Below are positions 37,689 through 47,039 of a stretch of DNA of 64,000 bases, piece by piece. The notes under the pieces were generated by a model. It saw only the letters and a program-made list of their open reading frames with translations, made no database searches and had not been told where the DNA came from. The stretch is from Anaerolineales bacterium (lineage in GTDB: Bacteria > Chloroflexota > Anaerolineae > Anaerolineales > Villigracilaceae). Each line of letters opens with the position of its first letter. Position 1 is the first letter of the stretch. The DNA is taken from positions 4,678,492 to 4,742,491 of the forward strand of contig JABTTV010000001.1 in the NCBI GenBank assembly GCA_015075725.1. The letters are read 5' to 3'. A program made the position numbers and the translations under genes.

Positions 37689-38897
37689 TCAACCAAGGTA
37701 TTCCATAATTGTCGCCTCGCCCTGACCGACTCCCACGCAAAGGGTCGCCAAACCATATCTGGCGTTTCCGCGTAACTTCATTTCATGCACAAGGGTGGTC
37801 ATAAGGCGCGCACCCGAACAGCCAAGCGGATGCCCGATGGCGATGGCGCCGCCGTTGACATTGACGATCTCCGGGTCAAGTTCGAGGTCTTCCATCACAG
37901 CAAGGGATTGAACGGCAAAGGCCTCGTTGAGTTCGATCAAACCAATATCTTTCATTTTCAATCCCGCCCGATCGAGCGCTTTTCGCGAGGCAGGGATCGG
38001 GCCATACCCCATGACACGGGGCGGCACACCGGCTGCGGCGGAAGTCACGATGCGGGCAAGCGGTTTGAGATCCAAAGATGCGGCTTTCTCAACGCTCATC
38101 AACAACAATGCGGCAGCTCCGTCGTTCAATCCAGATGAATTCCCCGCGGTCACCGTCCCCCCATCACGGAAGGAGGCTTTGAGTTTGCCGAGGCTTTCCA
38201 TTGAAGTATCGCGGCGCGGACGTTCATCCGTGTCGATTATTTTCGGGTCGCCCTTTTTCTGCGGAATGACGACGGGAACGATCTCCTGTTTGAAGCGTCC
38301 CGAGTCGATGGCGGCAACTGCGCGTTGATGACTGCGCAACGAGAAGGCATCCTGTCTTTCACGGGTGATGTGCGGACGTTCCAAGGCGATGTTCTCCGCC
38401 GTCTCGCCCATTGATTCAGTCCCGTGCATGGTTTTCATTTTGGGATTCGGATAGCGCCAGCCCAATGCCGTATCGTATGCGGTAAGGTTTCCAAACGAAA
38501 ATCCCGCCTCGGCTTTGGGGAGCGAATAAGGAGCGCGGCTCATGGATTCGACCCCGCCCGCGATATACACCTCCCCCTCCCCGGTTTTGATGGCACGCGC
38601 CGCCATGTTGATGGCATTCAAACCCGATGCACATAAACGGTTGACGGTCACGCCACCCACATCCACGGGAAGACCTGCAAGCAAGGAAGCCATGCGGGCC
38701 ACATTGCGATTGTCCTCGCCCGCCTGGTTGGCACAGCCCAGGAACACTTCTTCGATCAATGCCGGGTCTAGTTTATTTCTATCAAGGATGGCTTTGATCA
38801 CGTGCGCAGCCATGTCATCAGGGCGCACGGATGAGAGGACGCCGCCCAATGCCCCGACAGGCGTGCGAACAGCATCGATGATGACAACTTCAGTCAT
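37689..38897 (-). CDS. Thiolase (acetyl-CoA acyltransferase, PcaF-like)
   Basis: 402 residues. Catalytic cysteine in VNRLCASGLNAI (about residue 90), histidine in GGAIAIGHPLGCSGAR and second cysteine in ATLCVGVGQG. The block GCANQAGEDNRNVARM is typical of the beta-ketoadipyl-CoA/acetyl-CoA thiolase group. GGAGG lies 6 bases before ATG 38897. Cleaves or forms 3-oxoacyl-CoA; no other beta-oxidation gene is adjacent. Confidence 0.93.
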   Translation of the reverse strand: MTEVVIIDAVRTPVGALGGVLSSVRPDDMAAHVIKAILDRNKLDPALIEEVFLGCANQAGEDNRNVARMASLLAGLPVDVGGVTVNRLCASGLNAINMAARAIKTGEGEVYIAGGVESMSRAPYSLPKAEAGFSFGNLTAYDTALGWRYPNPKMKTMHGTESMGETAENIALERPHITRERQDAFSLRSHQRAVAAIDSGRFKQEIVPVVIPQKKGDPKIIDTDERPRRDTSMESLGKLKASFRDGGTVTAGNSSGLNDGAAALLLMSVEKAASLDLKPLARIVTSAAAGVPPRVMGYGPIPASRKALDRAGLKMKDIGLIELNEAFAVQSLAVMEDLELDPEIVNVNGGAIAIGHPLGCSGARLMTTLVHEMKLRGNARYGLATLCVGVGQGEATIMEYLG

Positions 38898-38989
38898 TGA
38901 ACCTCCGGGTTTTCATACCTTGATTCTACCACCCATAAAACAAACAGCGATGGAGTTCGATCCATCGCTGTGATCATTCAGCGTTCGGG

Positions 38990-39238
38990 TCAGTCGAACA
39001 ATTCAGCCACCGGGATTCTCGCTCCATTCATCCACGCGTGGACAATGAGCGCCAGGATCGCCAGATGGAACAATATCGAGAGCCAGTAAAAAAGGGGGTT
39101 GCCATCGCGTCGTATCGCACCAAACCACCTCAGTGGAACTTCGCCTGAATACACTTCATACGCAATAAAAGCTCCAAAGATCAGCGCGATAAGGATCATG
39201 GTATCCAGGGCGAGAAACATTTCCTTCAACGTATCCAT
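38990..39238 (-). CDS. Small membrane protein, unknown
   Basis: 82 residues. ATG 39238 is chosen because GGAGG lies 5 bases upstream; the frame extends further without a signal. Two transmembrane helices (about 11-29 and 52-70) flank a short loop. No family recognised. Single gene between thiolase and the divergent oxidoreductase operon. Confidence 0.65.
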   Translation of the reverse strand: MDTLKEMFLALDTMILIALIFGAFIAYEVYSGEVPLRWFGAIRRDGNPLFYWLSILFHLAILALIVHAWMNGARIPVAELFD

Positions 39239-39502
39239 TAAGCCTCCGAAATTCGAAAAATTATACCTGCTGCGAGCCGATAAGAGGTAAAGACCGCGCG
39301 CAAAACGGTGAAAAAACAAGGCGTCAAAAGCTAATGACCTTTGTACGCCTTGCGGGTGACGCTTGGCACTACTCTCCCTCTTCTGATAACATCATAATAG
39401 GAATGGCGGAGAAATCCGCCCAAGTTTGTCATACTTCCTAATCTTATAATAGACCCTGATGGGCTGCAAAACACCCCGGGTCTGCAAGCCAAAGGAGAAT
39501 CA

Positions 39503-39745
39503 ATGGCTGTCAAAGGCTGGATCGAAGTCAGCGATACATACTGCAAAGGATGCGAACTTTGCATCAGCGCATGTCCGCAGGAGGTGATGGAACTGGACAT
39601 GGCGCGGCTCACCCCCAAGGGATATCACCCTGCTCATACATTCAAAGAAGGCTGCACGGGCTGCGCGATCTGCGCCATCGTTTGCCCGGATGCGGCGATC
39701 ACGGTATTCCGTGAAACGACCAAAGCCGCCCCTGTCCCTGCGTGA
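39503..39745 (+). CDS. Ferredoxin subunit of 2-oxoacid:ferredoxin oxidoreductase
   Basis: 80 residues with two 4Fe-4S motifs: CKGCELCISACPQEV and CTGCAICAIVCPDAAI. AAAGGAG lies 6 bases before the ATG. It heads a four-gene operon with the alpha, beta and gamma subunits and corresponds to the delta (electron-carrier) subunit. Confidence 0.93.
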   Translation: MAVKGWIEVSDTYCKGCELCISACPQEVMELDMARLTPKGYHPAHTFKEGCTGCAICAIVCPDAAITVFRETTKAAPVPA

Positions 39746-39796
39746 TGATATCTGTAGAGGCAAGATATTCGTGCCCCTACTTTTTTGGAGAAACGA

Positions 39797-40909
39797 ATGC
39801 CAAAAGAATTATGGAAAGGCAATGAAGCCATAGCAGAAGCAGCCGTCCGCGCGGGGCTTGAAGCGTATTTCGGTTATCCCATCACCCCGCAGACGGAAAT
39901 CCTGGAATTTCTCTCGCGCCGCATGCCCGAACTCGGACGCACTTTCGTGCAAGCCGAATCGGAGCTCGGCGCGATCAACATGGTCTATGGCGCGGCGTGT
40001 ACAGGCGTGCGGGTCATGTCTTCCTCTTCTTCGCCGGGCGTGAGCCTTATGATGGAAGGACTGTCCTATATAGCCGGGACAGAGATCCCAGCCGTCCTGG
40101 TAAACGTCATGCGCGGCGGACCGGGCTTGGGAAATATTGCGCCAGCCCAAAGCGATTACAACCAGGCAGTGCGCGGCGGCGGTCACGGCGATTATCCACG
40201 AATCGTCCTCGCGCCTGCATCCGTGCAGGAAGCGATAGACCTGATGGGATTATCCTTCGACCTTGCCGAAAAATATCGCATGATCACCATGGTGATCCTG
40301 GACGGCTCCGTCGGGCAAATGATGGAACCTGCCGAGATGCCCGCGCTGAAAGAAATCCATCGAAAAGGATTCGATTGGGCAACCGATGGGGCGATGAACC
40401 GCGAACGCAGAATCCTTTCATCCATTTATCTCAACCCATACGACGAAGAGAAGACGAACCTGCGGCTGCTCAAACGCTGGAAGGATGTACAAGCCAGCGA
40501 GGTCCGCTACAAGGAATATTTCCTCGAAGATGCAAAATATATCGTCATCGGCTTTGGCACGGCGGGGCGTGTCGCGCTATCCGCTGTGCGTGAAGCGCGC
40601 GCGCAGGGTATCAAGGTCGGCTTGTTAAGACCGATCACTGTCAGCCCGTTCCCGCATGAAGCGCTGGACCAACTTACGGGTCAGGCTGAGGCGATTCTTG
40701 TCACAGAGATGAACATGGGGCAAATGCTCGATGACGTCCTGCTCACGGTCCGTGGACGGGTCCCGGTCGAGTTCTACGGACGGCCCGGCGGCGTGGTGCC
40801 TTTCCATGATGAAATCCTGGACGAAATTCACCGCCTCACCTCTGGAACTTTGGCGGTCCGCACCGACCCAAGAGAATCCTGGCTGACAAGGATGACTGCT
40901 GCCGCGTAA
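39797..40909 (+). CDS. 2-oxoacid:ferredoxin oxidoreductase alpha subunit (KorA/VorB-like)
   Basis: 370 residues. ATG 39797 with GGAG 6 bases upstream. The pyruvate:ferredoxin oxidoreductase domain I motif is AYFGYPITPQTEI, followed by GGPGLGNIAPAQSDYNQA. A C-terminal PFOR domain II (ILVTEMNMGQM) completes it. It oxidatively decarboxylates a 2-oxoacid to acyl-CoA with reduction of ferredoxin. The sequence looks closest to branched-chain (Vor) or 2-oxoglutarate (Kor) types; these cannot be separated by eye. Confidence 0.9.
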   Translation: MPKELWKGNEAIAEAAVRAGLEAYFGYPITPQTEILEFLSRRMPELGRTFVQAESELGAINMVYGAACTGVRVMSSSSSPGVSLMMEGLSYIAGTEIPAVLVNVMRGGPGLGNIAPAQSDYNQAVRGGGHGDYPRIVLAPASVQEAIDLMGLSFDLAEKYRMITMVILDGSVGQMMEPAEMPALKEIHRKGFDWATDGAMNRERRILSSIYLNPYDEEKTNLRLLKRWKDVQASEVRYKEYFLEDAKYIVIGFGTAGRVALSAVREARAQGIKVGLLRPITVSPFPHEALDQLTGQAEAILVTEMNMGQMLDDVLLTVRGRVPVEFYGRPGGVVPFHDEILDEIHRLTSGTLAVRTDPRESWLTRMTAAA

Positions 40910-40980
40910 GGTGCGTTCTCCTACACGCCGTCGGCTCGAGAGAACGCCGACCACGCGGATGAATCAATTGAGGAATCAAT

Positions 40981-41748
40981 ATGGCAACTGAAAACCTGGT
41001 TTACGAAAGGCCCGAAGCCTTCACTGAAATGCCCACCCACTATTGCCCGGGTTGCACGCATGGCGTGGCACACAGACTGGTTGCGGAAGTGTTGGAAGAG
41101 ATGGGAGTTGTGAATAAGACCATCGGCGTTGCGCCGGTGGGATGCGCCGTCTTCGCGTACAACTATTTCGATACCGATTTCGTCGAAGCGCCGCACGGGC
41201 GCGCTCCCGCCATGGCGACCGGCATCAAGCGCGTCCTGCCAGACCGCGTTGTCTTCACATATCAAGGTGACGGAGACCTGGCGTCGATCGGCATGGGTGA
41301 GATCGTTCATGCCGCGGCGCGCGGAGAAAACATCACCGTGATCTTCATCAACAACGCAAACTACGGCATGACAGGCGGGCAGATGGCGCCGACCACCCTG
41401 CCCGGCATGAAGACGACATCCTCGCCGAATGGGCGCGACGTGGAAACACAGGGCTACCCGATCAAGATGTCTGAAATGCTATCGACACTCGAAGGCACGG
41501 GATATTGCGTGCGCCGTTCCCTGCACGACCCGAAAAATATCCGCCTCGCGAAGAAAGCCATCCGCACCGCGTTTGAAACCCAGGTGCGCGGACTCGGCTT
41601 TGCAATGGTCGAGCTGCTTTCCACCTGCCCGACCAACTGGGGCATGACGCCGGTCAACTCGTTGAAGTTCGTCGAAGAGCACATGATCCCCGCATTTCCG
41701 CTGGGAGATTACAAAATCAGCGATGCGATCAAGCAGATAAAAATTTGA
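40981..41748 (+). CDS. 2-oxoacid:ferredoxin oxidoreductase beta subunit (TPP)
   Basis: 255 residues. The N-terminal CPGC of THYCPGCTHG and the thiamine-pyrophosphate motif GDGDLASIGMGE ending NNANYGMTGGQ are visible. Partner of the alpha subunit encoded 71 bases upstream. It provides the TPP cofactor site for decarboxylation. Confidence 0.93.
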   Translation: MATENLVYERPEAFTEMPTHYCPGCTHGVAHRLVAEVLEEMGVVNKTIGVAPVGCAVFAYNYFDTDFVEAPHGRAPAMATGIKRVLPDRVVFTYQGDGDLASIGMGEIVHAAARGENITVIFINNANYGMTGGQMAPTTLPGMKTTSSPNGRDVETQGYPIKMSEMLSTLEGTGYCVRRSLHDPKNIRLAKKAIRTAFETQVRGLGFAMVELLSTCPTNWGMTPVNSLKFVEEHMIPAFPLGDYKISDAIKQIKI

Positions 41749-41750
41749 TG

Positions 41751-41831
41751 TCATGGCTAGGAGGGTGCTTTTCCCGACGAAGCAATCCCCGATCAATGAG
41801 ATTGCATCGGGCTGGTGCCCTCGCAATGACA
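41751..41831. repeat. REP-like palindromic intergenic element, copy 2
   Basis: Bounded by GTCATGGCTAGGAGG and CCTCGCAATGAC, with inner arms CGAAGCAATC and GAGATTGCATCG. It is related to 10049-10132 and is inserted between the beta and gamma subunit genes without breaking the operon. Confidence 0.6.
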
Positions 41832-41841
41832 GGAGAAACCT

Positions 41842-42402
41842 ATGCAAAAAGAAATCATCATCGCGGGTTTTGGCGGGCAGGGCGTATTGTTTGGCGGGCA
41901 GGTGCTTGCCTACGCCGCCATGGACAACGGCCTGGATGTGACATGGATCCCCTCCTACGGTCCTGAAATGCGCGGCGGCACGGCAAACTGCACTGTTGTG
42001 ATCGCAGACCGCGAGATCGGCTCGCCCACTGTAAAGAATCCGCCGCTCGCGATCGCGCTGAATCTGCCTTCGTTCGATAAATATGAGGAATTGCTCGCGT
42101 CCGGCGGCACGCTGATCGTCAATCGATCGATGGTGGACCGCGCCGCAAAAAGGACTGACATTCACGTCATCCTCGTCCCTTGCAATGAGATCGCAGAGGA
42201 GATCGGCGACCGCAAATTGCTCAACATGGTGGCGGTCGGGGCGCTGCTCACCGCCTTGACCGAGGTCAAATTGGAGGATGTGGAAAAGGCACTCGAAGGT
42301 CATCTGCCCGCACGCCACAAACATCTATTACCGAAGAACTTCGAGGCGCTGAAACGCGGATTCGAACATGCACAGAAAGAGTGGGATAAAATTCCAGCCT
42401 AA
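41842..42402 (+). CDS. 2-oxoacid:ferredoxin oxidoreductase gamma subunit
   Basis: 186 residues. The N-terminal motif IIAGFGGQGVLFGGQVLAYA, then SYGPEMRGGTANCTVV, is characteristic of the gamma (POR_N/KorC) domain, which binds coenzyme A. AGGAG lies 7 bases before ATG. Last gene of the operon. Confidence 0.93.
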   Translation: MQKEIIIAGFGGQGVLFGGQVLAYAAMDNGLDVTWIPSYGPEMRGGTANCTVVIADREIGSPTVKNPPLAIALNLPSFDKYEELLASGGTLIVNRSMVDRAAKRTDIHVILVPCNEIAEEIGDRKLLNMVAVGALLTALTEVKLEDVEKALEGHLPARHKHLLPKNFEALKRGFEHAQKEWDKIPA

Positions 42403-42516
42403 CAAAAGAAAACAGCGGTACTTTTTGGAAATCCGTCGGATACCACGTCTGGCGGATTTTTTGTGTAAAATGACCCTGTCGAGCCGAGAGATAACTTAAT
42501 AGGATATGGAGGAGAC

Positions 42517-44526
42517 ATGCACGAAATCACATTGATCATCAACATCGTCGTTGCCCTGGTGGTGGCTTTTATGGGCGGGGTCATCGCACGCAGGCTTGGC
42601 CTGCCGACCATCGTGGGGTATTTATTCGCCGGGATCGCAATCGGACCCTTCACGCCGGGTTTTGTCGGAGATACCGAAACGATCGGTCAACTCGCAGAAT
42701 TGGGCGTTATCTTCCTCATGTTCGGCGTTGGCTTGCATTTTTCGCTAAACGACCTTTGGAAGGTACGCGCCATCGCCGTCCCCGGCGCGCTCGGGCAGAT
42801 GACACTCACAACATTGCTGGCATTTTTCCTCAGCCGCGGGTGGGGCTGGGAAGCGTCATCGGGGATCGTTTTAGGGTTGGCAATCTCCATCGCGAGCACC
42901 GTGGTCCTGCTGCGGGGTTTGATGGACAACGCGCTGCTCAGCACACCGCATGGGCAAGCCGCGGTCGGGTGGCTTGTATTGGAGGATATCGCCACGGTCC
43001 TGATCCTGGTGCTCCTGCCGACTCTGGCAGCCACAACAGGCGCGTTCGACTGGCAGTCGCTTGTGTTGACGCTGATGAAAGCAGGCGTTTTTGTTGTATT
43101 ACTGTTTTTTGTCGGGAAGCGGCTCATCCCGTGGATCCTCCTTCGCATCGCGCATACCCGTTCGCGTGAATTATTCATTCTTGCAATTCTCGCCATAACC
43201 CTGGGAACAGCCTTGGGCGCGGCGGAATTGTTCGGCGTATCGTTTGCGCTTGGCGCGTTCGTGGCAGGCGTTGTGGTCAGCGAATCGCCGCTCAGCCACC
43301 AGGTCGGCGCAGATGTCTTCCCGTTCCGCGAAGCGTTCGCCGTCCTGTTCTTTGTCTCCATCGGCATGCTTGTCAACCCGGTCTATCTTTTCAACAATCT
43401 CGGCCAAGTGCTGGCGCTTACGGTTTTGATCGTGATCGGTAAATCCATCATCACCTTCCTGCTCGGCTCGATCTTCCCCTGGCAGGCGCGGACCACCCTC
43501 GTCGTCGCCGCAGGTTTGAGCCAGATCGGCGAATTTTCCTTCATTCTAGGTCAGGCTGGGATCGCGCTTGGAATCTTGAATCGAGACCAGTACTCCCTGA
43601 TCCTGGCGGGAGCGCTTTTGTCGATCATCATCAACCCGATGATGTTCCGCCTCATTTCTCCGACCGAGAGGTGGCTGCAAAAATTCCCAGCCTTGTGGCG
43701 GCTGGTGGATCGTCATCGCCCGCTCACGCCTCCAACGGAGGAAAAGGTCGAGCGTCATGTCGCCATCGTCGGCTTTGGAAGAGTCGGACGAAACATCTCC
43801 AACCTGCTTGGAAAGATGTCCATCCCGCATCTCGTGATCGCTTCGGATGCAGAAAACATCGACGAGTTGAACAGACTCGGTATTCCAAATCTATACGGCG
43901 ACGCGTCAAACTCCGAAGTGCTAACGCACGCCAGATTGAAACATGCGCGTGCGCTCGTCGTTGCCGGGCCCGACGAAGCCGCCAGCGAACTGGTCGTTGC
44001 CGCCGCACGCGACCTCGCCCCGGAGCTTCCCATCATCGCGCGCGCCACCACCGAAGAAGGCATCAAACGCCTCGCCGCACTCGGCGCACAGGATGTCATA
44101 CATCCCGAACTCGAAGGCGGCCTTGAGATCGTGCGCCACACGCTGTTGAAGTTGGACTATCCGTTGCAGGAAATCATTCAGTACATGGATGCCGTGCGCC
44201 ATGACCATTACGACATGCACGTGAATACGGAAGAGGAACACCGCTCCCTGCACGACCTGATCCATGCCACCCAGAGCATCGGCGTCACCTGGCTGACGTT
44301 GTTACCGGGCAGCCCGTTGATGGGTCAGACGATCGCCGAAGCCGACCTGCGTGCGCGGACGGGCGCATCCATTGTGGCGATCCTGCGGAAGAACGTAGTC
44401 ATGGCAAATCCGAAATCTCAAACGACCTTCGAGGCAAACGACCGCATCGGTTTTATCGGCGAGGAGGAACAGATCAAAGACGTGGAACGGTTGTTCCAGG
44501 CCGTCAGGGGCAACGAGACTGAATGA
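42517..44526 (+). CDS. CPA2-family cation:proton antiporter with TrkA domains
   Basis: 669 residues. Membrane part of about 12 helices (1-385), starting with VGYLFAGIAIGPFTPGF. Cytoplasmic TrkA-N domain (about 408-525) with the NAD motif VAIVGFGRVGRN. TrkA-C domain at the C-terminus (about 580-665). This architecture fits YbaL/KefB-type K+ or Na+/H+ antiporters, with nucleotide gating through TrkA-N. GGAGG precedes ATG. Confidence 0.93.
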   Translation: MHEITLIINIVVALVVAFMGGVIARRLGLPTIVGYLFAGIAIGPFTPGFVGDTETIGQLAELGVIFLMFGVGLHFSLNDLWKVRAIAVPGALGQMTLTTLLAFFLSRGWGWEASSGIVLGLAISIASTVVLLRGLMDNALLSTPHGQAAVGWLVLEDIATVLILVLLPTLAATTGAFDWQSLVLTLMKAGVFVVLLFFVGKRLIPWILLRIAHTRSRELFILAILAITLGTALGAAELFGVSFALGAFVAGVVVSESPLSHQVGADVFPFREAFAVLFFVSIGMLVNPVYLFNNLGQVLALTVLIVIGKSIITFLLGSIFPWQARTTLVVAAGLSQIGEFSFILGQAGIALGILNRDQYSLILAGALLSIIINPMMFRLISPTERWLQKFPALWRLVDRHRPLTPPTEEKVERHVAIVGFGRVGRNISNLLGKMSIPHLVIASDAENIDELNRLGIPNLYGDASNSEVLTHARLKHARALVVAGPDEAASELVVAAARDLAPELPIIARATTEEGIKRLAALGAQDVIHPELEGGLEIVRHTLLKLDYPLQEIIQYMDAVRHDHYDMHVNTEEEHRSLHDLIHATQSIGVTWLTLLPGSPLMGQTIAEADLRARTGASIVAILRKNVVMANPKSQTTFEANDRIGFIGEEEQIKDVERLFQAVRGNETE

Positions 44527-44594
44527 CATGTTTCCTTGACGACCGGGAAGGAAAATATTTTCAAAGTCGACTTCGATTTAGAAACGAGGAGCCC

Positions 44595-44987
44595 ATGAAC
44601 AACAGAATAAACATTTCGTCAGGCGCGAAGTGGGAGGATATCATCGGCTATTCCCGGGCGGTAAAAATCGGCAACCTCATCGAGGTTGCGGGCACGACAG
44701 CGATCGATGAGAATGGGAACGTGGTCGGAGCGAACGACCCATACGAACAGACAAAGTTCATCTTCGAGAAGATCGAAAAAGCACTGGCTTCGGCGGGCGC
44801 CTCTCTCCGTGATGTGGTCCGCACCCGCATGTTCACCACGGATATTTCCCAATGGGAGGAGATCGGCAGGGCGCATGGGGAATTCTTCCGCGAGGTCAAA
44901 CCCGCCGCGTCCATGATCGAAGTGAACGGGCTGATCGATCCCGAATTGCTGATCGAGATCGAAGTGACGGCGGTCCTTTCCTCTTAA
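44595..44987 (+). CDS. ridA: RidA-family enamine/imine deaminase
   Basis: 130 residues. ATG 44595 follows GAGGAG by 4 bases. The family core AGASLRDVVRTRMFTTD contains the substrate-binding arginine, and IEIEVTAVL closes the C-terminus. RidA proteins hydrolyse reactive 2-aminoacrylate-type enamines. The RidA subgroup is not certain. Confidence 0.9.
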   Translation: MNNRINISSGAKWEDIIGYSRAVKIGNLIEVAGTTAIDENGNVVGANDPYEQTKFIFEKIEKALASAGASLRDVVRTRMFTTDISQWEEIGRAHGEFFREVKPAASMIEVNGLIDPELLIEIEVTAVLSS

Positions 44988-45006
44988 GTTTGGGTACAAT
45001 CAAGGG

Positions 45007-45828
45007 ATGAAACACGAAACAACCCACGGCATCACCCTGCCCAAGATCGGTTTCGGGGCATGGCGCATCGGCGGAAATTCGTCCCCGAACCGCTCGCTGG
45101 ACGAAAAATCGATGACCGCCCTTCGGAGCGCGCTCGAAATCGGCTATACCCATTTCGACACCGCCGAGATGTATGCAGACGGCCACAGCGAGGAATTGAT
45201 CGGACAGGCGATCCGCGATTTCGGCGCAAAACGGGAAGACGTGTTCATTACTTCGAAAGTGACGCCCAGCCACCTGAGATACGACGACGTTTTGAGCGCC
45301 TGCGAAAACTCCCTGCGCCGGTTGCAGATGGACTACATCGACCTTTATCTTATCCACTGGCCGCATGGAGGTTCGAAATACGATGAAACCTTCAAGGCGC
45401 TGAACAAACTTGTCCGCGATGGGAAGGTCAGGCATCTCGGCGTAAGCAATTTCAATTTGAGGCTGCTGAAACTGGCGCAGGAACTCTCCGAGTCACCCAT
45501 CATCACAAATCAGGTCCCCTACAGCATCTCGGACCGGTCCAATGTAAAGAACGGCGTATTGGAATACTGCCAGCAAAACGACATCCTCTTCACCGCTTAT
45601 TCCCCGGTGGACGAAGGGAATCTGCGCTCGAATAAAACGCTTGAATCCATCGCCAGGGCACATCAGGCAAATGTTTATCAGATCGCGCTGGCGTGGATAA
45701 TTTCCCATCCGCGGGTCATTGCCATTCCCATGTCCTTCAATCCCCAACATATCCGCGAGAACTATGAAGCGGCGGATATCAAATTGAGTCCTGCCGAACT
45801 CGAACAACTGGACAGCCTCGGAAAATAG
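45007..45828 (+). CDS. Aldo/keto reductase
   Basis: 273 residues, TIM barrel. Catalytic set visible: D and Y in HFDTAEMYADGHSE, K in FITSKV, H in YLIHWPHGG. NADPH-binding segment near the C-terminus: IAIPMSFNPQHIREN (altered from the usual IPKS form). Cytosolic reduction of aldehydes or ketones; substrate unknown. It is 19 bases after ridA and 3 before clpS. Confidence 0.92.
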   Translation: MKHETTHGITLPKIGFGAWRIGGNSSPNRSLDEKSMTALRSALEIGYTHFDTAEMYADGHSEELIGQAIRDFGAKREDVFITSKVTPSHLRYDDVLSACENSLRRLQMDYIDLYLIHWPHGGSKYDETFKALNKLVRDGKVRHLGVSNFNLRLLKLAQELSESPIITNQVPYSISDRSNVKNGVLEYCQQNDILFTAYSPVDEGNLRSNKTLESIARAHQANVYQIALAWIISHPRVIAIPMSFNPQHIRENYEAADIKLSPAELEQLDSLGK

Positions 45829-45831
45829 AAA

Positions 45832-46143
45832 GTGGAAACCATCCTGCAAACGCTTCCTGAAATACGAATAATCGAGGAAAGCGATATCGAACTCGAACCC
45901 CTGTACGCGGTCATCATCCATAACGACAACGTGACTCCCATGGAATTCGTCGTCGAAGTCCTCAAGCAGATCTTCTTTCTCGGCAACGACCGCGCCGCCG
46001 AGATCATGCTGACGGCGCACGTCAAAGGCTCGGCATACGTGCAAACCCTGCCCAGGAATGAGGCGGAGAAGCGGGTCGCCGGGGCGCATCAAGCCGCGGG
46101 TATGGAGGGCTACCCTCTCAAGTTCACCATAGAACCTGAATGA
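45832..46143 (+). CDS. clpS: ATP-dependent Clp protease adaptor ClpS
   Basis: 103 residues beginning at GTG 45832. The core YAVIIHNDNVTPMEFVVEVL is the N-degron-binding motif of ClpS, including the NDxxTxxxFVV acidic and hydrophobic pocket residues. It delivers N-end-rule substrates to ClpAP or ClpCP. The next gene overlaps by 4 bases (ATGA), so the run AKR-clpS-acyltransferase-methyltransferase is tightly coupled. Confidence 0.95.
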   Translation: METILQTLPEIRIIEESDIELEPLYAVIIHNDNVTPMEFVVEVLKQIFFLGNDRAAEIMLTAHVKGSAYVQTLPRNEAEKRVAGAHQAAGMEGYPLKFTIEPE

Positions 46144-47039
46144 CATCGAACCTCGAAGCCCTCACAGAGATCAATCTCGACGACCTCGTGTCATCTTTTG
46201 GCTGGCAGAACATCCCGCCGCTGGCGCATGGGCTGCGCAGGCTTTTTACGCAGCCCGCGCAAAAGTTCGCCCGCCAGATGCTGGGTTTTGACGAGAGCGT
46301 CGGCGAAAGCGACCTTGCCGAAGCCGCGCGGCGACTCATGAAAACCCATTACGTCCGCGATGCGCGCGTGCATGGGCGCGAACATGTACCCGCTGATAAA
46401 CCCGCCCTCTTCCTCAGCAACCATCCCGGCATGGCAGACACGCTGGCGCTGTTCGCCGCCATCAACCGACACGATCTGCGCATCATTGCCGTTCAACGTC
46501 CGTTTCTCGAATCGCTGCAGAACACGACCCGTCAACTTATTTTCATCGACGATGACCCCGCCAAACGCATGAACGCGGTGCGGCAGGTCTCCGCCCATCT
46601 CAAGAACGGCGGCGCGGCGCTGACCTTCCCTGCCGGAAAGATCGAACCAGACCCGGATGTCTATGATGGCGCACTGGATTCATTGCATGAGTGGACCGAC
46701 TCAGCCGGTGTCTTTCTGCGCTTCGCCCGGGATGCGGTAATTGTCCCGACCCTCGTGAGCGGGGTCATCTGGGATGCCACTGCCCGCCACTTTTTGACGC
46801 GTCTTAAACGCGAGCGTTACGACCGCGAAAAACTCGCCGCCGCCCTGCAATTGCTGGCAATGGTGGTCCGGGATGCGCGCCCGACCACGCCGCACGTCCG
46901 CTTTGCCAAGCCGATCACGTTCGAAGAAGTCGGTTCGACGGAAGCGCAAGCCATCCACGCGGCGGTGCTGCAACGCATGCGCGGGTTGATCGAAAACAAA
47001 CCAAACGATGACGGGGTCTCGGCAGTCCATGGCGATTGA
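46140..47039 (+). CDS. PlsC-like acyltransferase
   Basis: 299 residues. The acyltransferase motif I NHPGMADTL (NHxxxxD) and a motif III-like TFPAGKIEPD are visible. Family enzymes transfer acyl groups to glycerol phosphate or other acceptors. No membrane segment is obvious. It overlaps clpS by 4 bases and the methyltransferase gene by 11 bases. Confidence 0.82.
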   Translation: MTSNLEALTEINLDDLVSSFGWQNIPPLAHGLRRLFTQPAQKFARQMLGFDESVGESDLAEAARRLMKTHYVRDARVHGREHVPADKPALFLSNHPGMADTLALFAAINRHDLRIIAVQRPFLESLQNTTRQLIFIDDDPAKRMNAVRQVSAHLKNGGAALTFPAGKIEPDPDVYDGALDSLHEWTDSAGVFLRFARDAVIVPTLVSGVIWDATARHFLTRLKRERYDREKLAAALQLLAMVVRDARPTTPHVRFAKPITFEEVGSTEAQAIHAAVLQRMRGLIENKPNDDGVSAVHGD

